Source: Massariosphaeria phaeospora (taxonomy: Eukaryota > Ascomycota > Dothideomycetes > Pleosporales). From it: DNA of 64,000 nt. The position numbers were made by a program, and so were the translations under genes. The DNA lies in NCBI GenBank assembly GCA_011032825.1, contig JAADJZ010000006.1:434001-498000 (forward strand), written 5' to 3'. The notes beneath the pieces are model-generated. The model did not search any database, was not told the origin of the DNA, and was given only the letters and a program-made list of their open reading frames with translations. Below are positions 53,892 through 62,837 of the stretch, piece by piece (the stretch's first letter is position 1; every line of letters begins with the position of its first letter).

Positions 53892-55172
53892 ATGACATGT
53901 GTGAGGGGACTACAATGTCCAGTGGCGCGATATCTGCCACCGACTTCTGCCTACTACAATGCCATGGGATTATTCGAGTTGGATCAGTTGAATAGAGGGG
54001 ACAACAAGTACAACCAGTCGAGTGACTGTGGTAAATGCGGTCATAAACTCAACGATCGGGCATCGCATCCCCATGGCGAGCTCTCGCATACTTGCACGAA
54101 TCAGTGTTTTATCTGCAAGAGGGTACACGACGAGATTGTATGTTACCAATCATCTGAATGATACCTTGCTAACATAGTAACTAAGCTATGCCCGGACATC
54201 TACGCAAGCAAAGGATGGTTTGTTCGATACATGCATTACCCTTCAGCGACTGAACTGCCAGCCTACCTACAGGTGCGCCCAAGTGAGGTTGAAGAGGGTA
54301 TCTTGAAGAATGTGAGCTTCATCGAGGCTTGGAGCCACTATGATAAACATTCCGCACCCGTTTTTACATCGCAAGCTCTTCAGCTCCGGCGCGAGCTAGT
54401 AATGTTGTCCGGGTTGGAATGTAATCAACGAAGCTATACCTTCGATCGTATGCAAACATTCAGAGAACGCAAAAGGAGATCGAACACAGCTGTGAGTGGA
54501 GACAGGCACCCCAATCGCACAGGAAAGGTATCGCACAACTCATCAACGTCTGGCGGACCGCATCACCAGCCAGCATCGAATCGCTCCTCTTTATCTTTGA
54601 AGCCTTACCAAACGTACGCGCCTAGCCTAGTTCCCTCCCAACCGTTCCAGTCGTACCAATCGTACCCACCTGGCCCGCCTTCCCAACTATATCCGCCCTA
54701 TACGTATGACCCCTACCAGTCGTACCACCCGTATCACCCTGGCCCGCCTCGACAAATCTTTCAGTCTTATCTAACCGGTCCACCTCAGCAACCGCACCAA
54801 CTTTATCCGCCGACCCCACCGTACTCATACGGTCAACCTCCCTATCCGTATGAATTCCCACATCATTACACGCAATATCCGCCTCCGAACGCGATACCTC
54901 CTCCACAAGTTCCACCGTGTACCGCTCCGCCTCTTCCAAGAGGTCATAATGAGTCTATGCCATATCTGGTACCGCCTTCGGCATCTGGACCACTACAAAC
55001 GCCCTCCACTGCCCCAGTGCAGCCCCTGATCGGAAAAAAACGACCGGCAAACGATGCTCCCTTTGAACGGATGTCACGTAAACAACGCACAAAGTATAAC
55101 AGCCAAGTAGATGAAGCACATTCTAGCACCGACGACTTTTCGATAAAGGGGAAGGCTCGTCCAGATCCTTAA
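53892..55172 (+). CDS. Zinc-knuckle-like, Pro/Tyr-rich protein; 5' end uncertain
   Basis: Firm part: exons 53892-54137 and 54186-55172, 410 aa if ATG 53892 is the start. The first 80 residues contain CGKCGH, SHTCTNQC and CFICKRVHDEI; the splice adds LC, making C-x2-C-x3-H-x4-C, a CCHC-knuckle-like pattern. This supports the acceptor at 54185 (CTAAG) over the earlier ATAG, which would bring a stop. A short folded region follows (WFVRYMHYPSATELPAYLQ, LQLRRELVMLSGLECN), then a long Pro/Tyr/Gln tail (PFQSYQSYPPGPPSQLYPP) and a basic end (KKRPAND, RMSRKQRTKY). A nucleic-acid-binding role is a guess from composition. The true first exon may lie upstream, either by an intron 53856-53987 or across a TAG at 53859. 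Confidence 0.6.
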
Positions 55173-56620
55173 AAGACGTAATATAGAGTACGCTTGTTCT
55201 CTGTTTTCTTGTCTTTCAACAGTGTTATGCCTACGATCCAATTGGAACACCATTTGGTCCAAATTAAGACACATTTGGTTGAAGAAACCTCAAGACAGAA
55301 TAACTGTCAAGAATTCTTTCACATAGATAGCAGATTGGTCTGATATTGATTTAATTTGATGGAAAAACTACCTAGTGTTCTTTCTCTGTTTCTTCTCTCA
55401 GACAGACAGGAAACTCGCCTGGTCTTTACACAGACAGAAAACTCGCCTAGTCTTCTTTTACTTTTACTTCTCTTGTAAGTAGCTCAATCAAATAATTTAC
55501 CTATCTACCTGAGATTTCCAATAACATGAATCCAGGCCTACAGAAGTGTATCAACATCATTGATCCAGTCGTGATAATCTCCTCATCTACTAGAGAGCCT
55601 CTTTAGTTTAGTGGACGTTTCCGTGATGTATCAGCCCAGCTACACATAACCGCCTGTACTAAATTGCCTAGACGTATTCGAATCACTCAGCTTCACCCTT
55701 TCAATTTAATCTACTTGATTACTAAGAGTCGTCCAGTCATTGCTAACCATGTTGACTACCCGATAAAATCAAACGAAACAGATATGATTTTCAACAAAAA
55801 AGATTTGCAGCTGATTCTGCGCAACCATGGTTCGCAGGTTGAAGTTGGGCTCAAAAACACGAACCCTCCCATGTATCAGGACAGGTTCACCGGCAGTCCA
55901 ATCATCTCGAACGACGAACGTGACGTTTTGGGTCTGCGAGGACCTTGGAACGTATATCGGCGCAGTATGAGATTTAAGGCTATGGTACGATAATCATACG
56001 CCGGTTGCGAGAGTGAACCTTGGGAGATGCGAGAGAGGATTAGATTATTTCCACTGCTAGTGGCCGCAAGTCAAGATCGTAGTTGCTGCAATCCTTTGTG
56101 GAGTCCTTAATCTAGAGCCGAAGTGGTAGAACCGTAACACATGAGGCCCTCCGCAGCAAGTTTGACCTTTGCGAAAACTTTCTCGGTGAAACCGTGCTTC
56201 CAGATTAAATGAGGTTCCCCACAGCAAGTGTGAGCTTCGCGAAAACTTCTCCGTGACCCTAGCGGGAAACGTAGGTGATTTGCGCTATCACGTGGTTTCA
56301 AAGGCAACACAAATCTGCTCTTTAGGATTAGAATAGTGGCGGTCGTCAGCGGGATCGCCTCTACGGTTCATCTCAATGGTACCGCCAAGCATCTCGAATC
56401 TGTGGAGGAGCCACGTCCGGCTTTTATGGGTTGTAGTGAAAATTTTCGATTCAGTGGTAGTATAAAGGTAAGTCTTTTCGCCCACCCTGATCAAAATCAT
56501 CTTCTCTCGACACTGACTTCAACTTCTCAACACCCGGAGCAGAGGTAAAGAGCATCTAACGCTAACTCGATACCAATCTAACTCTTCAAAGTTTATCTAG
56601 TGCTTCAAACATTCCTCAAC
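55173..56620. other. Intergenic with one weak coding candidate
   Basis: AT-rich from 55170 to 55700. A two-copy direct repeat of about 28 bp (CAGACAGRAAACTCGCCTRGTCTT) lies near 55401-55455. A second pair near 56139-56250 (GAGG..CC..CAGCAAGT.TGA.CTT.GCGAAAACTT) is also imperfectly duplicated. A candidate 69-aa frame is listed separately. The promoter of the secreted gene lies at the right end (GTATAAAGG at 56459). Confidence 0.4.
55784..55993 (+). CDS. Possible small protein or relic (69 aa)
   Basis: The frame from ATG 55784 (MIFNKKDLQLILRNHGSQVE) to 55993 has protein-like composition and stays open upstream to about 55664 without an ATG. It may be a late exon or the remnant of a larger gene. 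No family recognised. Low confidence because it is short and lies in AT-rich DNA. Confidence 0.22.
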   Translation: MIFNKKDLQLILRNHGSQVEVGLKNTNPPMYQDRFTGSPIISNDERDVLGLRGPWNVYRRSMRFKAMVR

Positions 56621-58706
56621 ATGAAGCTCTTCACGAGCGTTCCTTTTGCGCTTCTTGCCGCTTCAGGAGTATTCCCTCTGGCCACCTCGTCTTCTTCTCT
56701 CCCAACGAAAGGTCCCAGCTTCAATCTCACCACTCTCTTCGATGGCACACTAGGTGCAATGCCAGTGGACATGCTGGTTCTGATGGGCTTGCTATCTGAG
56801 CTCAACAGTACCACGTTGGACCAGACGTCACCATCTGCAAGCGAAACTGATCCCGCGGCAACAAAAGCGAAGGAAGAAAGCGTCAAGACTCATGGCGCTA
56901 TTCTGGGTGGCGTAATTGGCGGTACTTTGTCATCCGGACTTGTGAACGCAAAAGATGGCCCTACGTCGGCCATATGCAAGGCTCTTGTCGCTGGAGTGGG
57001 TGCATCCTTCGGCCCTAAGCTCGCATCAGGGGTTGGAGCTCCGTCTGAAGACGACCCCGATAAAGATGCCTCCAATTCAACTACGTCCACCGACTCGTCC
57101 TCCTCCGATGGTATAGAAGATGGCATGGTCCCTTCCCTCGTCACAGGTTTTATTGGGGGAGCGACCGGTGGACTTCTCGGCAAAGCTATTTGCGGCCAAT
57201 TCACGAACCTTGACGAACTAACGGACCTCATCAAGAGGATTGGCAAAGTCCCTGAAGCGATCTCTTTCGCATTCAATAACCCTTTGCCTACAATCATCAT
57301 GCTCGCTGGCATGGAAGGGGGTCAGGCTGCGGAAGCGGCACTTACAATGGCGTCTTTCTTCATGGATAACTTCGCAACCATGGAGAATACCGGAATGGAA
57401 GCCTTCGCGCACGTCCTTCAATCCCGTGTGATCGAAAGGGCAGCAGGGATCGCAGATGCGCTTGCAGCTGGCCAAGGGGCCACTCTCACTCCGGCTCTCG
57501 CTTCTATGGCTGACCTAGCTAACGCAGCTGGCATGGCTGTGGAACCTCCTCTTGCTCCTTCAATCAGCGATGCAAGCCTTGCTTCATTTGAACTCCTACA
57601 GGGTATCACAGGTCAGATATCTGAACTCAATGCCTTGGCCAATTCCATACCGGGCCTAGACGGCGTAGCGAACGACCAGTTAGCGAACGCTGCTAGCATC
57701 CTTCATAAAAGAGCATCAGAAGCTGCGCAGAGTTTTAAGACTTCTGTTGACATGGCAAAGAAGTACGGCAACACTGTTGAAGAGGCCACAGAAATCGGCT
57801 TGAAGGTTGGATCGAGTTTTCTCCGGGGAGCTAGCAAGAGCGTCTTGGGTGTTTTGAACCTTCTGGGTCTTCATGACAAGAAAGATGATAAAGTCAAGAC
57901 TAAGACGGTAACAAAGACGAAAATTACAGTAATGACTAGCACGACGACTCAAGCACAGACGAAAACCAATGTCAAAGAGGTTACGCAAGACGCATCACAC
58001 AACCACCACGGTCTATAAAACGTCAACAAATTCCCAGCATGCCACCAAGGTACATACTCGGATCACCACAGCCACACAGACTGCTCTTGCCACCAGAACG
58101 CAGACGGAAAGGCGAACCGACTTTACAACGAAGACGAAGACCAAAACCGAGAAAACGAAGCAGACGGAGTTCGTCACCAAGACGAAGAAGACCACCGAGA
58201 AGGTCACGCTAACGTCAGTGAAGACCAAAGCGACGACAAAGACCCTGCCGGAATTTGCCAAGGTTACGGCGGCGGTACCCAGACCGCCACCACCCGCACA
58301 ACCTGCACGACCCGCGCCCCCCTCACCCGTCTGGACGATTTTCCACAGCCAAAACTACCAAATTATGATGATATGCCGGTCCAATAAAGACAGACACCTC
58401 GAGTGCTATGGTGTAGAGAAGCATGCGCCCATGATATACGACGAAGTCAAGGACAAGAAATTTGAAAAGTGCGTGGGCAAGCGCGAGGCCAAGTGCTTCG
58501 ACGATGATTACAAAGGGTCTGTCCTTGAGGTATTCCAGGACCGATACGATAAGGTTCGGGGAGTCGCTTGCGCGGCGCCGATGGGGCATACATCTGAAGT
58601 CAAGTGTTGGGGGACGCCGAAGCACTCAACTGTGAAGTACAAGCAAGTGGCACTTCAGCAGCTCACGTATTGCTTGAGGGAGCCTCATTTTTGCTCACCT
58701 CTGTGA
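56621..58706 (+). CDS. Secreted Thr/Lys-rich protein with Cys-rich C-terminal domain; frame shift near 57985
   Basis: The first frame (56621-58018, 466 aa) opens with a signal peptide (MKLFTSVPFALLAASGVFPL), then Gly-rich GAILGGVIGGTLSSG and FIGGATGGLLGKAICG, a long Ala-rich helical part, and a KTVTKTKITVMTSTTT stretch. The other frame (open across about 57969-58706) continues this Thr/Lys style (TTTTVYKTSTNSQHATKV), then a Pro linker, and ends in a domain with eight cysteines (ICRSNKDRHLECYGVE ... YCLREPHFC). The two clearly belong together. The change of frame lies near 57980-57990 and would be explained by one extra base, or by a 58-nt intron 57980-58037 with a poor donor (GTTACG) and acceptor TTCCCAG. 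Likely extracellular or wall-associated. No family recognised. Confidence 0.68.
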
Positions 58707-59216
58707 TCGACCGCCGAAAGTCGAGTATACCAATGCAAAGATCAGAGCTCGGTATACGACAGCTGTCTTCCGTTCGTCGCGGAAGTGACGTTGCTTAATG
58801 AGGTACCACCAGCAAGGCTTCGCAAAGGCACAGCGATCTCAGCCACAGCCGTCTAGAATCTCTTACACCGTCCAGAGCATGTGGAGAACCCCACCAACAA
58901 TGTCGCCAGTCCCCGACTTCTCATTTCTTTTATCATCTTGGTTATTGCTTGATGTTTTTAGGCGCTGCTAAATTATCTCGCTTCGAAGCTTTCCAATGAC
59001 AAGCATTAATTTAGATGCGGCGCAAGGGCGATCATTTTACCGGTTTGACGAGCCCCGCTGCACAGATGAAGTGCGGAGGTACCTCGCAATTGCAGGTCGG
59101 TAGATTTAAGGTAGTTGTGGCTAGTTTCGTGAGAGGTGCCGAATTGAAAATTGATAAACCAGTGCGCTTCGCCTTTTCTCTCCTGCTCTTGCACCTGTGC
59201 ACGATACTCGACTACC
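58707..59216. other. Intergenic
   Basis: 3' region of the Thr/Lys-rich gene and promoter of the next secreted gene. Nothing recognised. Confidence 0.4.
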
Positions 59217-60020
59217 ATGCTTCACAATAATCTCTTTAGGGCTCTTGCCCTTACGCTCTCTGCAGTGCCATTTTCTTGCGCAGCAGACTGCACCCGCGAA
59301 GGCCTTCTCGCAGCAGCGAACTCGTACCTCGCCGCGCAAACCGCCGGCAGCACCTCCGCTCTTAAACTCTCCACTTCGAACTTCACATACCAGCAAAACA
59401 ACAAAGTCTCCGATATCACCAAAGGTCTTCTCTCTATACCTTACAAGATTGACTTGAACCGCTCCACTGCCGATACTACAGCCTGCGCATCGTATACTAT
59501 GTGGATCAGCAGCACTGGCTCAAAACCCTACGTCGTCGGCACGCAGATCCGACACCTGGGCAATGACACCTCCACGATCAGCATGGTTGATTCGATTGCT
59601 GCGACGACCGGAGACCTGTTCTTCGACTCCAAGAAAACCCTCGGTTACATCCAGAAAGAGGATTGGACAACTATCTCCCCCGCGACCGCGCGTCCATCAC
59701 GCGAGTTGCTCAAGAAGGTCGGGGATGCGTATCTGGATATGTGGACGGATGCAAAAGCCGCAGATTCTATTCCTTGGGGGACGGACTGCGAGCGCGTGGA
59801 GGGTAGCATGTACACGAAGCCCTGTGGCGGGCAGTTGCCGCGTGGTGGGAGTAAGAAGGCGAATGGAATGCGCAGGTATGTGATCGATGAGGAGGCGGGG
59901 AGTGTAGATGTGTTGTGTCAGTTTGACAGCTTGGGGACTATGCCGGACAGTCATGAAGTGCGGGTTGTAGATGGAAAGGTGAAGTACGTACATACCATCA
60001 CTGTTGGAAAGGTCGGTTGA
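59217..60020 (+). CDS. Secreted protein resembling the DUF8021 family (267 aa)
   Basis: Intronless. A signal peptide (MLHNNLFRALALTLSAVPFSCA) precedes DCTREGLLAAANSYLAAQ, a start common in a group of fungal secreted proteins I associate with DUF8021. Six cysteines remain after cleavage. The body has ACASYTMWISSTGSKPYVVG and MVDSIAATTGDLFFDSKKTL, and near the end VDVLCQFDSLGTMPDSHEVR. N-glycosylation sequons (NFT, NRS, NDT) are present. Function unknown. ATG 59217 was chosen because it gives the signal peptide; the frame upstream to 59151 has no ATG. Confidence 0.75.
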   Translation: MLHNNLFRALALTLSAVPFSCAADCTREGLLAAANSYLAAQTAGSTSALKLSTSNFTYQQNNKVSDITKGLLSIPYKIDLNRSTADTTACASYTMWISSTGSKPYVVGTQIRHLGNDTSTISMVDSIAATTGDLFFDSKKTLGYIQKEDWTTISPATARPSRELLKKVGDAYLDMWTDAKAADSIPWGTDCERVEGSMYTKPCGGQLPRGGSKKANGMRRYVIDEEAGSVDVLCQFDSLGTMPDSHEVRVVDGKVKYVHTITVGKVG

Positions 60021-60533
60021 GCGAGGAGCGGAGAGTATAAACCAGGAGATTCCATGTAACCTGCGATGGTACGCATATGATAATACTTCCGTTCGTCTCG
60101 TGCAAACAAGCATCCATAGTTCTCATCGTGCCTACTACGACATGTCAACATTACTATCAGGCGTGCCATGCCATTTATGTATATGTCAATTCGCGATTGC
60201 AACCGTAGCCTAGAACCTCCCATAGGTAGTGGAAAAGAGAATATAACGATATCTGAATTAATATCATGAAAATACGTGTATGCACTCAGGGAGATGCTTG
60301 TGTTGGTATAACATGAGTCGGCAAAACGATATAAAGAAAGAAACCAAACCTGGAATCGGAATCAGATCAAGAAAGTGCTACTAAGCCACAAGATGCTTGC
60401 AGAGAGCCGGAAGTCGCCATTGTTTTCCAACTCTTACAAAGGTTTGCCCATCGTCGCCTTGCTTATGTTAGTAGCTAATAGATCTCAGGTGAATACGTGA
60501 CTAACCTCAGTCCATTAAGACTATGAAATACAA
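60021..60533. other. Intergenic between convergent genes
   Basis: 3' regions of two genes, AT-rich near 60240-60350. No gene, RNA or repeat found. Confidence 0.4.
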
Positions 60534-62837
60534 TCAAATGCTACGACGGCCCCGAAGAGGTTCCGTAGATGAGCGCGAGGTTGTAGAGCGTGAGCGAGAC
60601 AGGCGACGTGTTAGGCGGGAGGCATTGCCACCCTGAGCCAGGCGATGAAGCTCTTTCTCTTGGACAGCTGCCTTTTTCCATGCCTCCAGAAGATGAACGT
60701 CAGTAGTGTTGTCATATGCGTCAAAAGGCACTTTTTCCAGAAAGTCAGCTAGGGATACCTTCCCCAATTTGGCGCGACGGCGCAGCTGGTGATCTTTCCA
60801 CTGTGAGGCCAGATCCTTGGTAATATAGGTAACACCATCAGTTTCGATGCTAGAGAGATGCATCTCAGCATGCTCGTGGGCGACCCGGACCATATAGGCT
60901 TTCGCAACGGCAGATTTAGTCGCATTGCCCTCTTCATCCGTGTCCAGAGTTTCGACGAATTCCTGGAAACAGGTGATCCCGAGGTAGGTGTTTTCCATGA
61001 CGAACTCAATACCCTTGGGAGAGGTTGAGGTGCGAGACGACTTCGAGGTAAGCTGGAAAACTGGTGAGGAGGACTCGGTAACCGGACTCTGGGTTCGTAT
61101 CGGCTCATCGACGCTAGGAACCACCGTTTTAGACAAGTTTACAAGAGGTAACTGTATACGAGCCAGAGCCTTGACGACAGTGCATGGGATGGCTGAGAGA
61201 AGGAATTCCTCAGTGCTAGACTCGTCCTCGGAGAAGTCGCTGTCGATGGGGATAAACGCGTCTCGCTGAAACATGATGACCGGATGGTTGTCAGTTGCTT
61301 GATTTGTCTGAATAAAGTCATCTAAAGGGTCCGGCATATTCACCTCCTCGATGTTGGTTAAGACAGCATCCTCGGTAGCGTCGAAGATACCCTGCTGCTC
61401 ATGCGCTCCTTTGTCGAGTGATTGGTCGAAGTCTTCTTGCTGGCGAGCATTCAGAATATACAGAGCACTGTTGTTTGTCCTAAGAGAATCTGCTGAAGAA
61501 TGGCGACTGCTTGTCGTTTTCGATGAAGATACAGCACGATAAACGGATTTGGGGCTTCGATTCGTACTGATGCTGTCCTCATGTTTAAGGTTGACGGCAA
61601 CGCCACTGCCATTGGCGTTGCCTGTAGCACTCGAGATGGGATCGGAGGTACCACGTTGAGGAGGCGGCAGCTCACCAACAAGGGACGTTGAGCCCACAGC
61701 CTTTGGACGCGCTGCTATATGGGTACCCGTTTCAAGCCGTTGAGGAGGTGTTCCTGAATGATTGCGTGCGGCCCTAAGTTCATGTGCGGACTTGCCATGC
61801 CTTACAGAACTAACCGTAGGCCGTAGATAAGATGGCTGATTGTCCGCAGCCTTACCAATGGACCGTGGGTACCCGATGTCAGATCGTGTCTCAGGAGTGT
61901 TCGGAGTTGACCAATTTGGAGATGCTTTTGAATTCTTATCCTTGTTCCGGTCAGGCATTCCAGGCAGACACGGTGTCGAAATAGTCTTGCGCACTGGCAG
62001 CTGGCTAGGGGTAGCCTTGTGTAGAAGGGGGCTAGTAACGACATCTGTTTTCTCCGATGAGGAAAAGCCGCTAAGAATCGAACAAGCATCTTTCCCGCCC
62101 GAGCTTCTCAGACTTGCGGTACGAGTTTTGGGAACGTTGATGTCAGGAGCGACAATCTTGCCATTGACCAAGTGATCATCTCCAGTATGGAATGACGGAA
62201 GTCTAATAGACGTGTTTGAAGTCTCGCCAGATATCGTTGCGTCACCCTTGCCCGCAACGGGAGGGAATGAAGTATTCGTGGCGTCTGAGTAGGACTTCCC
62301 GGTATGAATGTCGGGGGAGAAAGTCGGCGAAACCTCGGGTACATCTACTGCTTCCTTGACAGCTAACTGCTTCTCGTCGTGTGAGGGCTCTGAGTCAACG
62401 GGCGAGGCAGAGTTTTCTGGAGATCCAGGAGGAGTCGTAGATCGGGTAAAAGTGAACATCGCATTTGAGGGATAGAGATCTGAGCCCTGTTCACATATAC
62501 TGGGAGCATTAGCATCAGCCAGGGTGCACGGGTGGTTGATCAGGGTTTCAGCAGCGGCCTCCGATGTCACGGCGCTATTGGAAACTGCGTCCTTGGCTGG
62601 AGACCCGATATCGAGAGAAGCTGGAACAGCCGCAGTGCTCATGCTTCCTGCTTGAAAGTCAAGCTCTGATGGAGGAGTCGTGGGCGCGGAGACTATGGTG
62701 GGATTAGAGTGTAACTTGAACAATGCGCCGGGGACATTCATACCATTCGTGACGACGTTCGAGGGCTTAGCTTTCCGCTTGTTCTTCGCGGTGTTGAACG
62801 TGATCTGGTTCTTAGACTTCTTCGAGTTCTTCGCCAT
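60534..62837 (-). CDS. Hypothetical protein (767 aa), unrecognised
   Basis: Intronless frame from ATG 62837. It begins with a lysine-rich patch (MAKNSKKSKNQITFNTAKNK), which may be a nuclear or nucleolar signal. The next 550 residues are disordered, Ser/Thr/Pro-rich with many SP and TP sites. The C-terminal 200 residues look folded and helical: YLGITCFQEFVETLDTDEEG, RVAHEHAEMHLSSIETDGVT and VSLADFLEKVPFDAYDN. It ends in a Ser/Arg-rich tail (SRLTRRLSRSRSTTSRSS). No known family. TATATAAC on the minus strand about 155 bp upstream is a possible TATA box. Confidence 0.72.
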   Translation of the reverse strand: MAKNSKKSKNQITFNTAKNKRKAKPSNVVTNGMNVPGALFKLHSNPTIVSAPTTPPSELDFQAGSMSTAAVPASLDIGSPAKDAVSNSAVTSEAAAETLINHPCTLADANAPSICEQGSDLYPSNAMFTFTRSTTPPGSPENSASPVDSEPSHDEKQLAVKEAVDVPEVSPTFSPDIHTGKSYSDATNTSFPPVAGKGDATISGETSNTSIRLPSFHTGDDHLVNGKIVAPDINVPKTRTASLRSSGGKDACSILSGFSSSEKTDVVTSPLLHKATPSQLPVRKTISTPCLPGMPDRNKDKNSKASPNWSTPNTPETRSDIGYPRSIGKAADNQPSYLRPTVSSVRHGKSAHELRAARNHSGTPPQRLETGTHIAARPKAVGSTSLVGELPPPQRGTSDPISSATGNANGSGVAVNLKHEDSISTNRSPKSVYRAVSSSKTTSSRHSSADSLRTNNSALYILNARQQEDFDQSLDKGAHEQQGIFDATEDAVLTNIEEVNMPDPLDDFIQTNQATDNHPVIMFQRDAFIPIDSDFSEDESSTEEFLLSAIPCTVVKALARIQLPLVNLSKTVVPSVDEPIRTQSPVTESSSPVFQLTSKSSRTSTSPKGIEFVMENTYLGITCFQEFVETLDTDEEGNATKSAVAKAYMVRVAHEHAEMHLSSIETDGVTYITKDLASQWKDHQLRRRAKLGKVSLADFLEKVPFDAYDNTTDVHLLEAWKKAAVQEKELHRLAQGGNASRLTRRLSRSRSTTSRSSTEPLRGRRSI

